37,255 nt of DNA from Aculops lycopersici (lineage: Eukaryota > Arthropoda > Arachnida > Trombidiformes > Eriophyidae), in the NCBI GenBank assembly GCA_015350385.1, contig WNKI01000002.1, positions 9,532,946 to 9,570,200 on the forward strand. The letters are read 5' to 3'. Numbering within the stretch: the first letter of the stretch is position 1; the number at the start of each line of letters is the position of its first letter. Shown here in pieces: positions 9,773 through 19,800 of the stretch. The translations under genes were made by a program, and so were the position numbers. The notes under the pieces are model-generated. The model was given only the letters and a program-made list of their open reading frames with translations. It was not told the DNA's origin and searched no databases.

Positions 9773-10570
9773 ATGGTGATTGAGTCTACCTTCTACCTAC
9801 CACCAAAACCGAAACATGCGCCCTTCCCTGAACATGACCCAGATGAGAAGTTTGGGGCGCAGAAAATGACCTTTACTCGAATTGGTCATGGTGAAAAAAT
9901 CGAAAAAACAAACTGGACAGAGGTAGGCCAGCAGCCGAAGACAGATGATGATCCAGACTGGCGTGGTGTAATCAAGAATCAGGTTCAGCCAATGCCTGCA
10001 GTGGAGCCATACAAGCATAGATATAGGAGAGACCCCAAAAACTACATCTGGTTTGATACACCCGATTACGCGGATCCGTTCAAGAAGTTGTGGCATGCCT
10101 TCAAGTGGTGGGGTCTAGCTAGTGCAGCCTACGCGTCTGCCAATCTCTCTTTTGAGGGCCAAAGTCTCAGCTTAGCAAGTTTGACTCGTGGTGTAAAGAA
10201 ATATTATATCCCATTTTTTGGCATAGCAATGGCTTCATCTGCGACGATTGTTACTGTTGCCAACATACGCAAGAAGGACGACCTGTGGAACTATGCTGCT
10301 GGAGGACTTATGTGGTCTTCAATCTGGGGTAGAAAACATTATATAAGATGGTTTAGATCAACAGTCCTCATGGTTCCGCTATTTGTTTACACCAAATATG
10401 AAATGGAGAGGAATGGTAAGCTATTACCCATTCTCTATGACTACGGCAGAAGCCAGGACACTGGACTGGGTGTCCTGGATCATAAGCATGGCGTCATGAG
10501 CGGAGATTGGAGGTTTGGACTCAGAATAGGTGATGAGAATCCCGGTAGATTACCTCCCAGAGAATATTAG
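9773..10570 (+). CDS. NDUFA11: NADH dehydrogenase (complex I) subunit NDUFA11 / B14.7
   Basis: This is an accessory subunit of mitochondrial respiratory complex I with a Tim17-like four-helix membrane fold. The core, residues about 90-230, aligns by eye with NDUFA11: an FDTPDYADPF start, then LASAAYASANLSFEG, then a helix before VANIRKKDDLWNYAAGGLMW, where the family has VREKPDDPLNYFLGG, then a last helix VLMVPLFVYTKYEMER. At 265 residues it is far longer than the human protein (141). About 90 hydrophilic residues precede the core, and about 45 follow it, ending in RLPPREY. The start ATG has a good context (CAAAATGG). There is no intron. A variant ATTAAA signal lies at 10669-10674. Family assignment is good; the role of the extensions is unknown. 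Confidence 0.85.
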   Translation: MVIESTFYLPPKPKHAPFPEHDPDEKFGAQKMTFTRIGHGEKIEKTNWTEVGQQPKTDDDPDWRGVIKNQVQPMPAVEPYKHRYRRDPKNYIWFDTPDYADPFKKLWHAFKWWGLASAAYASANLSFEGQSLSLASLTRGVKKYYIPFFGIAMASSATIVTVANIRKKDDLWNYAAGGLMWSSIWGRKHYIRWFRSTVLMVPLFVYTKYEMERNGKLLPILYDYGRSQDTGLGVLDHKHGVMSGDWRFGLRIGDENPGRLPPREY

Positions 10571-10889
10571 ATCCTATAACAATAATCAAACTATGGATGT
10601 TCTGGACGTAGAGGAAACAAGTTGTTCTAATAGTTTAGGAGCCTTTTATGTTCAAGTTTCGGCGAATCATTAAATTCATTTGTGAGCGCAGAGATAGCAC
10701 ACTTAATGTGAACCTTTTTGGATCCACTGGATATCAATCCAGACTTTGCTAAACAAATCCGAACTTTTCAATTTTCAGTCAGGTGAAGATGAGAGGAGAT
10801 GCTTGAGTTTTGAGCATATGGTAAGTCTACGAACACGAGCTTTCGAGGCCCTAGTTGTAAATAGCTCTCAGGACCACCTTTCTCTCGCC

Positions 10890-10960
10890 GCCTCATTAGC
10901 GCAGTGGTAGCGCGTTTGACTTCTAATCAAAAGGTCGAGGGTTCAACCCCCTCATGAGGC
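10890..10960 (+). tRNA. tRNA-Arg (anticodon TCT)
   Basis: A 71-nt cloverleaf. The acceptor stem GCCTCAT pairs with ATGAGGC, the D arm is GCGC...GCGC, the anticodon stem TTTGA/TCAAA encloses loop CTTCTAA, and the T arm is GAGGG-TTCAACC-CCCTC. No intron. A TTTTT pol III stop follows at 10968-10972. CCA is not encoded, as expected for a eukaryotic nuclear tRNA. Confidence 0.95.
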
Positions 10961-10967
10961 TATGTGA

Positions 10968-10972
10968 TTTTT
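10968..10972 (+). terminator. Pol III T5 terminator of tRNA-Arg(TCT)
   Basis: Run of five T beginning 8 nt after the tRNA 3' end. Confidence 0.7.
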
Positions 10973-11611
10973 CTGCACGTTCTTGCCGCACACTCGAACG
11001 GAGGCTGCAACGCGCGTTAAGTTATGAAATTCCTATCTGTTTCTCAGGCAGTTTGCAGCCATCACTGCGCGACCGTTCCTTTGCACCGGTTTTAGTGCCC
11101 GCGCTAACGCTTTTCCTCTCCACCCGTGCCAGTGTTTTCCTGTTGCACGAGCGGCCAATGATTTCTTGGGCAAAATGGTTTCTATAGTGGACATGTAAAA
11201 TTTTGTCTCGACTTAGAGATTGCATCGACCAAAGCTAAAAAACCCCCGAAACAAGTACTCTAATTTTTTCCCACTCTCATATTCCAGTCAAAAACCTGTC
11301 CTATTGTTTGTTATCCCCAAATAGTTAAGAAAGTCGCATGGTCAAGTGACGGGGAACACGAAGAGGAACGGTACTTCTGAGGGAATCTTTTTCCGTCAAC
11401 ACCTTTCTACGAAACCATGCCAACTTTTAAAAAACTTGCACAATTGCTCAGGTAATTAATGATACTATTATTTATCATTATGCAACAAGCTAATCAACTT
11501 TCCAGTTCAAAATCACAAATCCGTATAAAACCACAACTCTAATCAAGAATCTATTGCTAGCACCTGGAATCACAGATAATAAGACAAAACACATCAAACT
11601 TACAACTTAAG
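10973..11611. other. Intergenic region between tRNA-Arg(TCT) and the kinesin
   Basis: I see no coding sequence. The last 100 bases look like the kinesin promoter, with TATAAAA at 11524-11530. Confidence 0.5.
11524..11530 (+). promoter_or_regulatory. TATA box, kinesin gene
   Basis: TATAAAA 82 nt before the kinesin start codon. This predicts a transcript start near 11555 and a short 5' UTR. Confidence 0.5.
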
Positions 11612-13081
11612 ATGGTTGGAGTGCAACTAAGAAAGTCGGAGAGTACAGAAACTTACACAATTGGAACGAATGTAAATGTTGTTGTTAGAGTTAGACCACT
11701 GAATAGCCGAGAGCAGAATCAGAAGGATGTTAGGAATTGTCTACATGTTACCAAGAATGTTGTCTCCGTTAATCATTGTTTAGAGTTTATCTTTGATCAT
11801 TGTATTAAACAAAATCAAGATAACTCGTATTTATATGAACAAATTGGCGAACCATTATTAGAGCATGCACTCGACGGATACAATGTTTGTATGTTTGCCT
11901 ATGGCCAAACGGGTTCTGGCAAAACCCACTCAATTATGGGCAGAGATGAGGATCCCGGATTAATGCATCAATTTGTTATCAACTTGTTTGACCAAATCCA
12001 CTACAAAACTCGAGCTGAGTCAATGAGAATCAAGGTTGAATGTAGTTATTATGAGATTTACAATGAGAAGATACACGACTTGTTGAGCAACGACTCTAGA
12101 ACCCCATTACGCGTGCGAGAGCATCCGACTAACGGTCCCTACATCGTGGATCTGTCCACAATCGAATGCTCAAGTTACTCGGATGTAGTATACTGGATAA
12201 ATATTGCCCAGAAAAGACGTCTCACTGCCTGCACTAGCATGAATCAAAAATCGTCCAGATCACACACTATATTCACCCTCTCAATCACCCAAGATAGAGA
12301 TTTAGATGAAGAGTTTAAGCAAAGTATAAACTCGAAAGTCAATATCGTCGATTTGGCGGGTAGTGAACGGACTCATGTGGTTAATGCAACTGGAGATCGA
12401 TTAAAGGAGAGCGTCCTAATCAACAAGTCGCTGTTGACACTAGGTAAAGTTATAACCCAGTTAGCCGAGTACGACTATGTCAAAACTTCATCAAGTTCCT
12501 ACATCCCATATAGAGAATCAGTTCTCACTTGGTTGCTCAAAGAGAGTCTAGGAGGAAATAGTAAGACTACCATGATTGCAACAATAAGTCCGGCGAACAT
12601 TCATCAAGAAGAAACCCTCACAACTCTACGCTATGCTGCCACTGCCAGGCGTGTAGTCAATATTGTCAAGATAAACGAGGACCCCAAGATTAGAAGAATC
12701 AGAGAGCTAGAGCATGAGGTAGATGTACTTAAGCAAAGGATTGCAATAATGGAAAGCAATGCTTCCATGAGTCGAGGAAGAAGTTCGAGTATATGCAGGA
12801 CATCACCTCTAAATAACTTTAACGATGTCGATACACCAACTCGACGTAGATCATACGCATTGAACCCTTCACCTGTTCGAGTGCACCCAACTCTCAATGT
12901 ACTCTCAGTTGTCAAAGAGTTGTTTGCTGATATATTGAATGAACCGATTGATGATAATTTGGATACAAATAATCACACTAACAATCACAAAAATCAACAG
13001 AATGAAAACATTATCAAACCTAGCAGCAACCAGAAGAGTAATCAAAAGGGCAATCAGAATTCCAATAAGAAGAAGAACTAG
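11612..13081 (+). CDS. Short kinesin-3-like motor protein
   Basis: A microtubule-dependent ATPase of 489 residues, intronless. The motor domain covers about residues 20-355. It has P-loop GQTGSGKT at 98-105, switch I NQKSSRSHT at 211-219 and switch II VDLAGSER at 246-253. IPYRESVLTWLLKESLGGNS and the neck region INEDPKIRRIRELEHEV resemble the kinesin-3 (KIF1/KIF13/KIF16) group. After a short coiled-coil-like segment (about 365-385), the rest is Ser/Arg-rich, then an Asn/Lys-rich disordered tail ending in NKKKN. There is no FHA, PH or long coiled-coil region, although typical kinesin-3 proteins exceed 1000 residues. The lysine-rich loop 12 of KIF1 motors is replaced by EYDYVKTSSSS. All catalytic motifs are intact, so it is probably an active motor. 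Its partner golgin-97-like gene is convergent and about 200 nt away. Confidence 0.85.
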   Translation: MVGVQLRKSESTETYTIGTNVNVVVRVRPLNSREQNQKDVRNCLHVTKNVVSVNHCLEFIFDHCIKQNQDNSYLYEQIGEPLLEHALDGYNVCMFAYGQTGSGKTHSIMGRDEDPGLMHQFVINLFDQIHYKTRAESMRIKVECSYYEIYNEKIHDLLSNDSRTPLRVREHPTNGPYIVDLSTIECSSYSDVVYWINIAQKRRLTACTSMNQKSSRSHTIFTLSITQDRDLDEEFKQSINSKVNIVDLAGSERTHVVNATGDRLKESVLINKSLLTLGKVITQLAEYDYVKTSSSSYIPYRESVLTWLLKESLGGNSKTTMIATISPANIHQEETLTTLRYAATARRVVNIVKINEDPKIRRIRELEHEVDVLKQRIAIMESNASMSRGRSSSICRTSPLNNFNDVDTPTRRRSYALNPSPVRVHPTLNVLSVVKELFADILNEPIDDNLDTNNHTNNHKNQQNENIIKPSSNQKSNQKGNQNSNKKKN

Positions 13082-13204
13082 CCAACTTATGAACTAGCTT
13101 TTCATGAGCAAGAATGTTAACGAGATGTAATTGTCATCGAAATTTCTAAAACGAACCCCATCGTTGAGATCCGAAACCCAATCGATCAAAGAATCAATGA
13201 ATTA

Positions 13205-13210
13205 ATTAAA
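13205..13210 (+). terminator. ATTAAA polyadenylation signal, kinesin gene
   Basis: Variant hexamer about 125 nt after the kinesin stop codon and within the 197-nt gap to the convergent golgin gene. Confidence 0.4.
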
Positions 13211-13278
13211 TAACGCTCAAAATTGATGGTGTTTTGTATACTTCATTGAAATTGTGATCGATTGATCTTGATATTAGA

Positions 13279-14631
13279 TCACTTCAACCGAAGCCAGGAA
13301 GATCTAGCGTTCATTGCACTCTTGATTGCTTTTGACTGTTCTGGTGTAAAGTCCATCATGGCTGATAGTGCTTTAACGAGGTGTTGTGATGTCTCTGAAT
13401 CAATTGATGTCATATACCTAAATAGAACGTTTCTTAGATATTCATGATTGACCTGCTTATTTGGGTTGGCTTGATGCTGGAGATCTATATTAGAATCGCA
13501 ATCGTCCATACTAGCACTACTCTTAGACATACATGATATCGAATCAAGAGGTTGATTGTGATTATTAGCATGTGAGGCAATCGAATTATTGGTCATTATG
13601 TCCTCTGTTTCCGTATTTACAGATAGTGTTTCATGGTTCTTATCACCTAGTTTTTGGTAAGAATTCGATTTTAGCATGTTTGTATTTTCTGTATCACACA
13701 TCTTTATACCATTTTGTAGAACAATTTGGTCACCGTTCTTTGTTCTATCATCTTTAGAAGCTTCGAGTTGCTTGATGTGTATCTCAAGCTTATGCAATTG
13801 ATCTTGCGTCTTCCCGTGGTCGATGATCTCTTTCTGCAACGACTTTTTCATATCGTTTAAATTCTGTTGCTTTATCTTCAACTGTTTATTCTTCTTGACT
13901 AATTGATTTTGAAGGTCCACTATCTCATTCTGCAGCAATTTTATAACTTCCACTGGATTTTGATCTTCTCTCAGGCTGCCATCTGGTGCTAAGGCGTCCA
14001 TCGTCTTCGACAGGTTGCTACCCCTTAAATTTTCGCTAAATAAACCCATTCGATCCTTGAGCGCCGACTCGGCATCCCTAAGCTTGTTTTGCAAATTAGA
14101 GTTTTGCTGCTTTTCACTGTCAAGATTTTTCCTCAATTTTTCTATCAATTGATATAGTTGAACATTCTGCTCGATGTTCTCGTCGCGTTCCTCTATCACA
14201 GAGCTAAGTCTATTGGATAACGACTCAACCTCAGCCTTGAGTCGATCATATTCATTTAAAGATCCATGATCTAACTGTTGTTGATATGCAATAGCTTTTC
14301 GCTTTTGATCATCCTGTAGGTTCAAATCATTATTTTGTCGTCCTTGAGTTCCTGGAATATTAGAATTTGGCACATTTATTTGCGCACCCTCAACGCTTGC
14401 CAGCTGATCTTTGGACTCCAACGTTTGTCGACCTATAGAACTTATTGTCGAGTCCAGCCGGCTTGCTAACTGGTTCAGATCTAGCGTTTGGTTATACCTT
14501 TCACCATGTTCCCTTTGAGCAGGACTACTCAAGGGTGGTCGTGCATTTGATGATGGAGTTCCAGGTGTTTTATCCGCCGGCCGGCCGCCCTTCTGTTCAA
14601 TCTCAATCTTTGTCCTTAGACCTTTGAACAT
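13279..14631 (-). CDS. GOLGA1: Golgin-97-like GRIP-domain protein
   Basis: A trans-Golgi tethering coiled-coil protein of 450 residues. The C-terminal GRIP domain (about 395-450) begins NHEYLRNVLFRYM; its conserved tyrosine (about residue 398) is the position that binds Arl1-GTP in this family. Residues about 228-275 (QNEIVDLQNQLVKKNKQL, then MKKSLQKEI) correspond to the segment before the GRIP domain of golgin-97 (LEQQLLEKNKTIKQMQ, LRKTLQKEL). The N-terminus MFKGLRTKIE resembles MFAKLKKKIAEE of golgin-97, which supports this start. Coiled coils run about 120-210 and 225-290. It is shorter than human golgin-97 (767). No introns are needed. Golgin-245 is a less likely alternative. Confidence 0.85.
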   Translation of the reverse strand: MFKGLRTKIEIEQKGGRPADKTPGTPSSNARPPLSSPAQREHGERYNQTLDLNQLASRLDSTISSIGRQTLESKDQLASVEGAQINVPNSNIPGTQGRQNNDLNLQDDQKRKAIAYQQQLDHGSLNEYDRLKAEVESLSNRLSSVIEERDENIEQNVQLYQLIEKLRKNLDSEKQQNSNLQNKLRDAESALKDRMGLFSENLRGSNLSKTMDALAPDGSLREDQNPVEVIKLLQNEIVDLQNQLVKKNKQLKIKQQNLNDMKKSLQKEIIDHGKTQDQLHKLEIHIKQLEASKDDRTKNGDQIVLQNGIKMCDTENTNMLKSNSYQKLGDKNHETLSVNTETEDIMTNNSIASHANNHNQPLDSISCMSKSSASMDDCDSNIDLQHQANPNKQVNHEYLRNVLFRYMTSIDSETSQHLVKALSAMMDFTPEQSKAIKSAMNARSSWLRLK

Positions 14632-15010
14632 GGTTTCAGTAGTAGCTCATAGCTATTGGTTGTCACATTAATGAAAGTTTCATCAGTGTTTATTTGGTTC
14701 AATAAATATGGAGTTCCTCTGAAAAATGGATGATGAATAAAAGATCGGTATAGAGATACCATTAGTCGGATTTATAAATTTGGATTTGCCATACCCCCCA
14801 ATAATGGCAGCAACAACAAACAGATGTCATGTTATGAGTCACACAGAAAAGCGAGTGGATCTGTACCACGACTGCCATGAGTATTGTTTTCATCTTTTAC
14901 AAGCGAACAAAGTGCTCTCAGTAATACATAAGTCCAACAGAGAATTGCAGATATTAGTGCGTCCTCAGTAAAAATTCGCTACGTTACCGCAGAAATGAGC
15001 AAAAATAATT
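14632..15010. other. Gap between golgin-like gene and tRNA-Arg(TCG)
   Basis: It contains the golgin promoter side. A 55-codon frame on the plus strand (14804-14971) has no recognisable homology. No other feature was seen. Confidence 0.5.
15001..15005 (-). terminator. Pol III T5 terminator of tRNA-Arg(TCG)
   Basis: AAAAA on the plus strand is a T5 run on the minus strand, 5 nt after the tRNA 3' end. Confidence 0.7.
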
Positions 15011-15081
15011 GAACGTGAAGGGACTTGAACCCTCAACCTTTCGATCCGAAGTCGAACGCGCTACCATTGCGCTACACGTCC
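15011..15081 (-). tRNA. tRNA-Arg (anticodon TCG)
   Basis: A 71-nt cloverleaf on the minus strand. Acceptor GGACGTG/CACGTTC has one G-U pair. The D arm is GCGC-AATGGTA-GCGC, the anticodon stem TTCGA/TCGAA encloses loop CTTCGGA, and the T arm is GAGGG-TTCAAGT-CCCTT. The body shares the D-arm design of the tRNA-Arg(TCT) gene 4 kb away. No intron; CCA not encoded. Confidence 0.95.
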
Positions 15082-15528
15082 TATTCCTCACTATAAACAA
15101 GAGGCGTTTTTCCGGTTTGGTAACTCTAGATTTCCGTGCACTCATTTTGACATTTCAACTTTTTGGTGTCTGAAGATTTACTTTAAGTTATTGCTCGTGC
15201 CAAGTTGACTATAATCCTGATTTGTCATTATGAAAATTTCTACCGAGAAGTCAAACTGGACACTAGAACATGGCGGGGAGATTGTACCTGCTGCTAACAG
15301 TTTTAGTGGCGAATAGATGGAAAAAATTATCGCTTGACGCCGATCGTCTGCCCAACGATTTGCTCTTCTCACCTCCCACAATCCTTATCGCCGTTTCTAC
15401 TTCTGTTTCTATTTCCGTTTGTCTGCCTAGTTTCTTTAAAGGTAGTTTTCAGTCTTTTGACCATCAAAATATATCATCACCTTTCAATTGGATAAAGCAA
15501 TTCATAACCGATATAATTACATTGGATC
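15082..15528 (+). other. 5' flank of the malate dehydrogenase gene
   Basis: Probably promoter and 5' UTR. An upstream ATG frame (15270-15554) overlaps the MDH start in another frame and could act as an inhibitory upstream ORF. A donor-like AAAG/GTAGTT occurs near 15440, but I found no convincing intron. No independent gene was seen. Confidence 0.45.
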
Positions 15529-16794
15529 ATGCCAAAAACTCCCAAGTTGACTAGACAGGGATCAAATCTATCATCGTCAGCAGGTTCAGCCACTTTATCT
15601 TCACACGAAACTAATAAAATCAATAGCAAAAAGATGATTAAGGTGACTATTTTGGGTGCAGCCGGCGGTATTGGCCAGCCGCTTGCCATGCTATTGATGA
15701 TGCACCCCGAGCAAATTCAACACATTGCCCTATACGATTTAGTTGATAGTATACCTGGTGTTGCCCTAGATGTTAGTCATATTGATCGCCGTTGCAAGGT
15801 CACCGGCTATTGTGGACCCGACCAATTGGCTGATGCAGTTCGAGGGGCCAAGGTTATAATAATACCTGCGGGTCTTGCTCAGAAGCCAGGAATGTCGCGC
15901 GACGATTTGTTTGGTTCAAATGCGAAGATAATCCTCAACTTAGCTAAGACTTGTGCACAAGTGGCACCTGATGCTATGTTGGCCATCATCTCTAACCCAG
16001 TAAACTCTTTGGTACCTTTAGTTTGCGAGGTTTACAGTCGCATTGTAGGCGGTAACCAGCCAATGCCGCCCTCCAACAAAAATGGGATTGCAAGGGATCC
16101 CAAGTCAGTGGGATCGGTCGGAGAAACCTTGAGACATTACAAATCAGCTAGCGCTCCGTTCGACGAGTGCTGTCGACGCATCTTTGGCGTTACCACCCTA
16201 GATACAGTTAGAGCCTCGAGTTTGACGGCCAAGAGTAGTTTTTTTGCGGGTAAACAGCACCATGCCACTGGAATCCACGAGGATCCAGCCAAAATTACTA
16301 TTCCAGTTGTCGGTGGTCATGCTGGCAAGACTATCATGCCTCTACTGTCGCAAGCAACGCCAAAATTAGATGCGAAGAAACTCCAGGATGATAAGATAGC
16401 GACGGCCACTTTGATCGATAGCATTCAACAGGCAGGTGTTGAGGTGCTGAATGCCAAAAGGGGCAAAGGATCGGCCACTCTAGCAATGGCCTACGCAGCC
16501 CATAGATTCACCCTATCGCTTCTTAGAGCCCTAAACGGCGAGTCAAATGTAATTGAATGCGCCTATGTGAGACATAAGACACCTGTATTTGCTGATTTGG
16601 AATACTTCGCAACTCCATTAATTTTGGGTAAAGACGGTTACACCAAGTCGTTGGGTGTGGGTAAGGTATTGCCATTTGAACAGCAAATGTTGGAAGAGGG
16701 GGCCAAGGATTTGAGGCTGAGCATTGTGAAGGGCGAAGACTTTGCCCGAGAACAATTACTTCTAGAGAAGCCGGCTGCTGGAGCGAGCAAGTGA
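15529..16794 (+). CDS. Malate dehydrogenase, mitochondrial-type (MDH2-like)
   Basis: Oxidises malate to oxaloacetate with NAD (TCA cycle). The 421 residues are of the MDH2/bacterial type. The NAD-binding loop GAAGGIG lies at 43-49, substrate arginine in MSRDD at 124, SNPVNS follows, the catalytic Asp and substrate Arg in LDTVRAS are D225 and R228, and the catalytic His in GGHAGKT is H264. All key residues are present. The first 35 residues are Ser/Thr/Lys-rich and without acidic residues until Glu27, so they could be a mitochondrial presequence, though they lack obvious amphipathic leucines. About 38 extra residues (roughly 172-212) sit between EVYSR and RRIFGVTTLD, where the human enzyme has only 11. 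The insert keeps the frame and is free of stops. Intronless. The stop lies 68 nt from the convergent LRR gene. Confidence 0.9.
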   Translation: MPKTPKLTRQGSNLSSSAGSATLSSHETNKINSKKMIKVTILGAAGGIGQPLAMLLMMHPEQIQHIALYDLVDSIPGVALDVSHIDRRCKVTGYCGPDQLADAVRGAKVIIIPAGLAQKPGMSRDDLFGSNAKIILNLAKTCAQVAPDAMLAIISNPVNSLVPLVCEVYSRIVGGNQPMPPSNKNGIARDPKSVGSVGETLRHYKSASAPFDECCRRIFGVTTLDTVRASSLTAKSSFFAGKQHHATGIHEDPAKITIPVVGGHAGKTIMPLLSQATPKLDAKKLQDDKIATATLIDSIQQAGVEVLNAKRGKGSATLAMAYAAHRFTLSLLRALNGESNVIECAYVRHKTPVFADLEYFATPLILGKDGYTKSLGVGKVLPFEQQMLEEGAKDLRLSIVKGEDFAREQLLLEKPAAGASK

Positions 16795-16838
16795 GAGGAA
16801 GCTTCTTAGCATCAGATGGACTTCTTTTAAATAATAAG

Positions 16839-16844
16839 TTTATT
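16839..16844 (-). terminator. AATAAA polyadenylation signal, LRR gene
   Basis: TTTATT on the plus strand, only 19 nt past the LRR stop codon. It lies 45 nt after the MDH stop, so the two transcripts' 3' ends nearly coincide. Confidence 0.6.
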
Positions 16845-16862
16845 TCGCGACCTCCAACTTGG

Positions 16863-19800
16863 TTACTGTGGTGAAAAAAATCTCTTCAGGTAAATTGACT
16901 GTTGAAATAATATTGATAGCTCAAAAGTAAGAACAATCAACACTAGAGGCACCATTGAAATTTGTTTAAGACTAAAACCTGCACCAGAAATCAGACGATC
17001 CGAAGAGTCTTGTCCATTTTGATTGTTCTGTCTAGCCAAGGAGTTCAGGTCTACACAGTTTATCCTGGTGTAGTCGGCAAATATTGTTGGCAACTTGTTG
17101 GCTAAGCTCGAGGATGTAATATTGTACTGTTGGTCAATCATTTTGTTCATTAGTTGCCATTCATTCTCATAGAGAACACAAACAACATGATACTTTGAGG
17201 GATTTAGATTTCTTAAAATCAAAGTCCTCTCAGTATAGGGCATTCGATGAATCTCGTGCTCGAGAAGTTGGTAGTTATTGTTTCTATTATCCATGGGCAT
17301 CTCTTGGCTCAAGCGTGACGACAATGGCGACGATGACAACGACGATCTGTAGAATGCTAGCGAAAATTTGCTCTCAAATGTCAATCGCATCACAATAAAA
17401 TTTAGAAAATTCAATTGCAAATCCACTAACGACCAGCCAATTTTTAGATTTTGCTCTCCATTTACAAAATATGGCTCAACACCGTAAAATTGAATCGGTG
17501 CCTTGAGAGTCTTCATCTGGTCAGCTTCCTCTTGTAATTGCAAATCGCAACTTAATTCCATGGTTGGCGCTAAATCGATTAATGACATGATCGATTTGCC
17601 ACTTAAGACGTCGGGCTTGGTACAGTTGACTTCGGAGATCACATTTGCTGCTTGAAGGTATCTTTCAAAATGACTGGCTGTTGTCGCAGGCCGGGTGGCC
17701 AGGCGATTGTTGTTGCCGCCAGTTCCGCCGAATGTAGCGGCCATCAGATTGGCACCACCACTGACTAGCGTGTAAGATTGATTTCGAAACTTGACCTCGT
17801 CGGCCCAGGCAACAAGTGGCAGTAGTTGGCAGGAACAATGGAGATTATTTTGCTTCAAGTTGAGTGAAACACCTTGATGCCTCACAAGCCGCTGGATTGT
17901 ATCTGGATCGAAGCTATCCAATCGATTTGAGCTCAGATCCAATTGGGTTAAGCTGCGGAACTTCTGCTGCGACTCAAACTCTTTGGCCGGAACTGAGGTG
18001 AGTTTGTTGTTGTTTAGTAAAATGGTGGTTAGATTGACAAATTTTCCATTCAATGTTCCCTCCTTCAATGTCCTCAATTTGTTATGAGACAAATCCAAGT
18101 GACGCAAGTAGCTGGCATTGCCCAGAACATTTGGATAAATCTCATTGATAATATTATTGCGTAAACTCAACCACTCGAGTCGTTTAAACCCGTTGGCGAA
18201 ATTGTTCATTATTATACCAATCAAATTGTTGCTCAAATCTAAGTGAGTCAACTTGTATGGAATATACTGGGATGAAATAAACGTCTTTCCCGTGATCATA
18301 GACAACTTGTTGCTGCTAAAATTGGCCACTTCAAGAGAGAGTAAGTCGTCCATTGCCGAATGGGTTTTGTTCTCAAATCTATTTATATGGTTGTTGCTCA
18401 AATCTAATTTCCTCAACGATACCAATCCAAAGAAGGCGGCCGGTGGTAGTTCGGTGAGATGGTTTGAGCTTAAATTCAAGCTTAGTAATTGTAGCATACC
18501 ATCAAATGCTTGGTCGGCTATATGGCTGATATTGTTGCGGTCGAGGAACAAGTCGAAAACAATTGGTAGTGTTCCAAAGGCTCGTCGATCTAACTTTTGG
18601 ATGTTGTTTCCATCTAAACGAAGTAATTGCAATGAAGCTAAATCTTTAAGGGCTTGCGCGGGCACTAAACTTAGGTTGTTGTTTGATAAGCTTAGGGTGT
18701 GTAAGGCTAATAGGGTTGCAAAGGTCCCTTCCTCGATGTGAGATATTCTATTGTTATCCAAATAAAGTTCTAACAATGAATTTAGCGAGGGAAAGGCAGA
18801 CTTACTTAGTTGACCTATTTCATTATACTCCAAATGAATCGAGTTCAATGCCACTGGAATGGGAATCATCTTTTTCAATTTGTTGTATCGCACATCTAAA
18901 TTTCTCATCGATACCAAGCCAACTAAGGTACCCGAACCAAAGTCAACCAGATTATTGTGACTCAAATCCAACTCCAACAAAGTGGGCGACTGGCCCAAAC
19001 TGCTGGAGGTAAGGCGACGCAATGAGTTGTGGGTTAAATTAAGCAAGCGAACACTCTTGAGCCTTTCCAAGATGTTACCTGAAATTTGGCTGATATTATT
19101 GTAGCTGGCATCAACTGTATGCAACTCATACAGCGGAGTCTTCTGAGCAAAGGACTTTTTGTTGAATTCGGTTATTTGATTGTGGCTCAAGTCTAATATT
19201 TTGATTCCAGTAAAGTTACTAATTGGCACTTTACTAATATCCTGTATTAAATTGTAGGATAAATCCAAGTGAGCGCAGTCTGTTTCATGGAAGGCAATCT
19301 GTGAGACACCTTCATCGATGAGATTGTGCGAGAGATCTAGTTTAGTTATGTTGCTAAGCTCATTAAAGGCCCAATAGAAGATCCTTTGCAACTTGTTATG
19401 ACTCAGGTCAATTTCAACCGAATAAATCTTATCAAAGGCATTATTTGATATGTTAACTATTTGATTATGCGATAAATTGAGTCTCTCTAACCATTCTAAA
19501 TTTTTGAAAGTTTCCGGCACTAAAGCTGTGAGTAAATTTTGTGACATGTCTATTCTCTTAATCCTAGTTGTAGGCGAAAATGTATTCTTTGTTATTTCCT
19601 TGATCAAATTGCCACTAACATTCAAATCGCGCAAAAATCTCACACTCTTGAATAAATAAGTATCAATATCTTCAAGCTTATTGTTTGATAAATCCAAGTT
19701 GTATAATTTACCATTACGAGAAAATATGGACCTCGGAATGGTTGTAAGCTGATTATTGGCCAGGATGAGTGTTTCTAATGTTGTTAAATCATTAAAGTCT

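Noticed and set aside
14804..14971. 55-codon plus-strand frame between golgin and tRNA-Arg(TCG)
   Set aside because: It has an ATG and a stop but no recognisable motif or promoter. It could be a small gene but I cannot support it.
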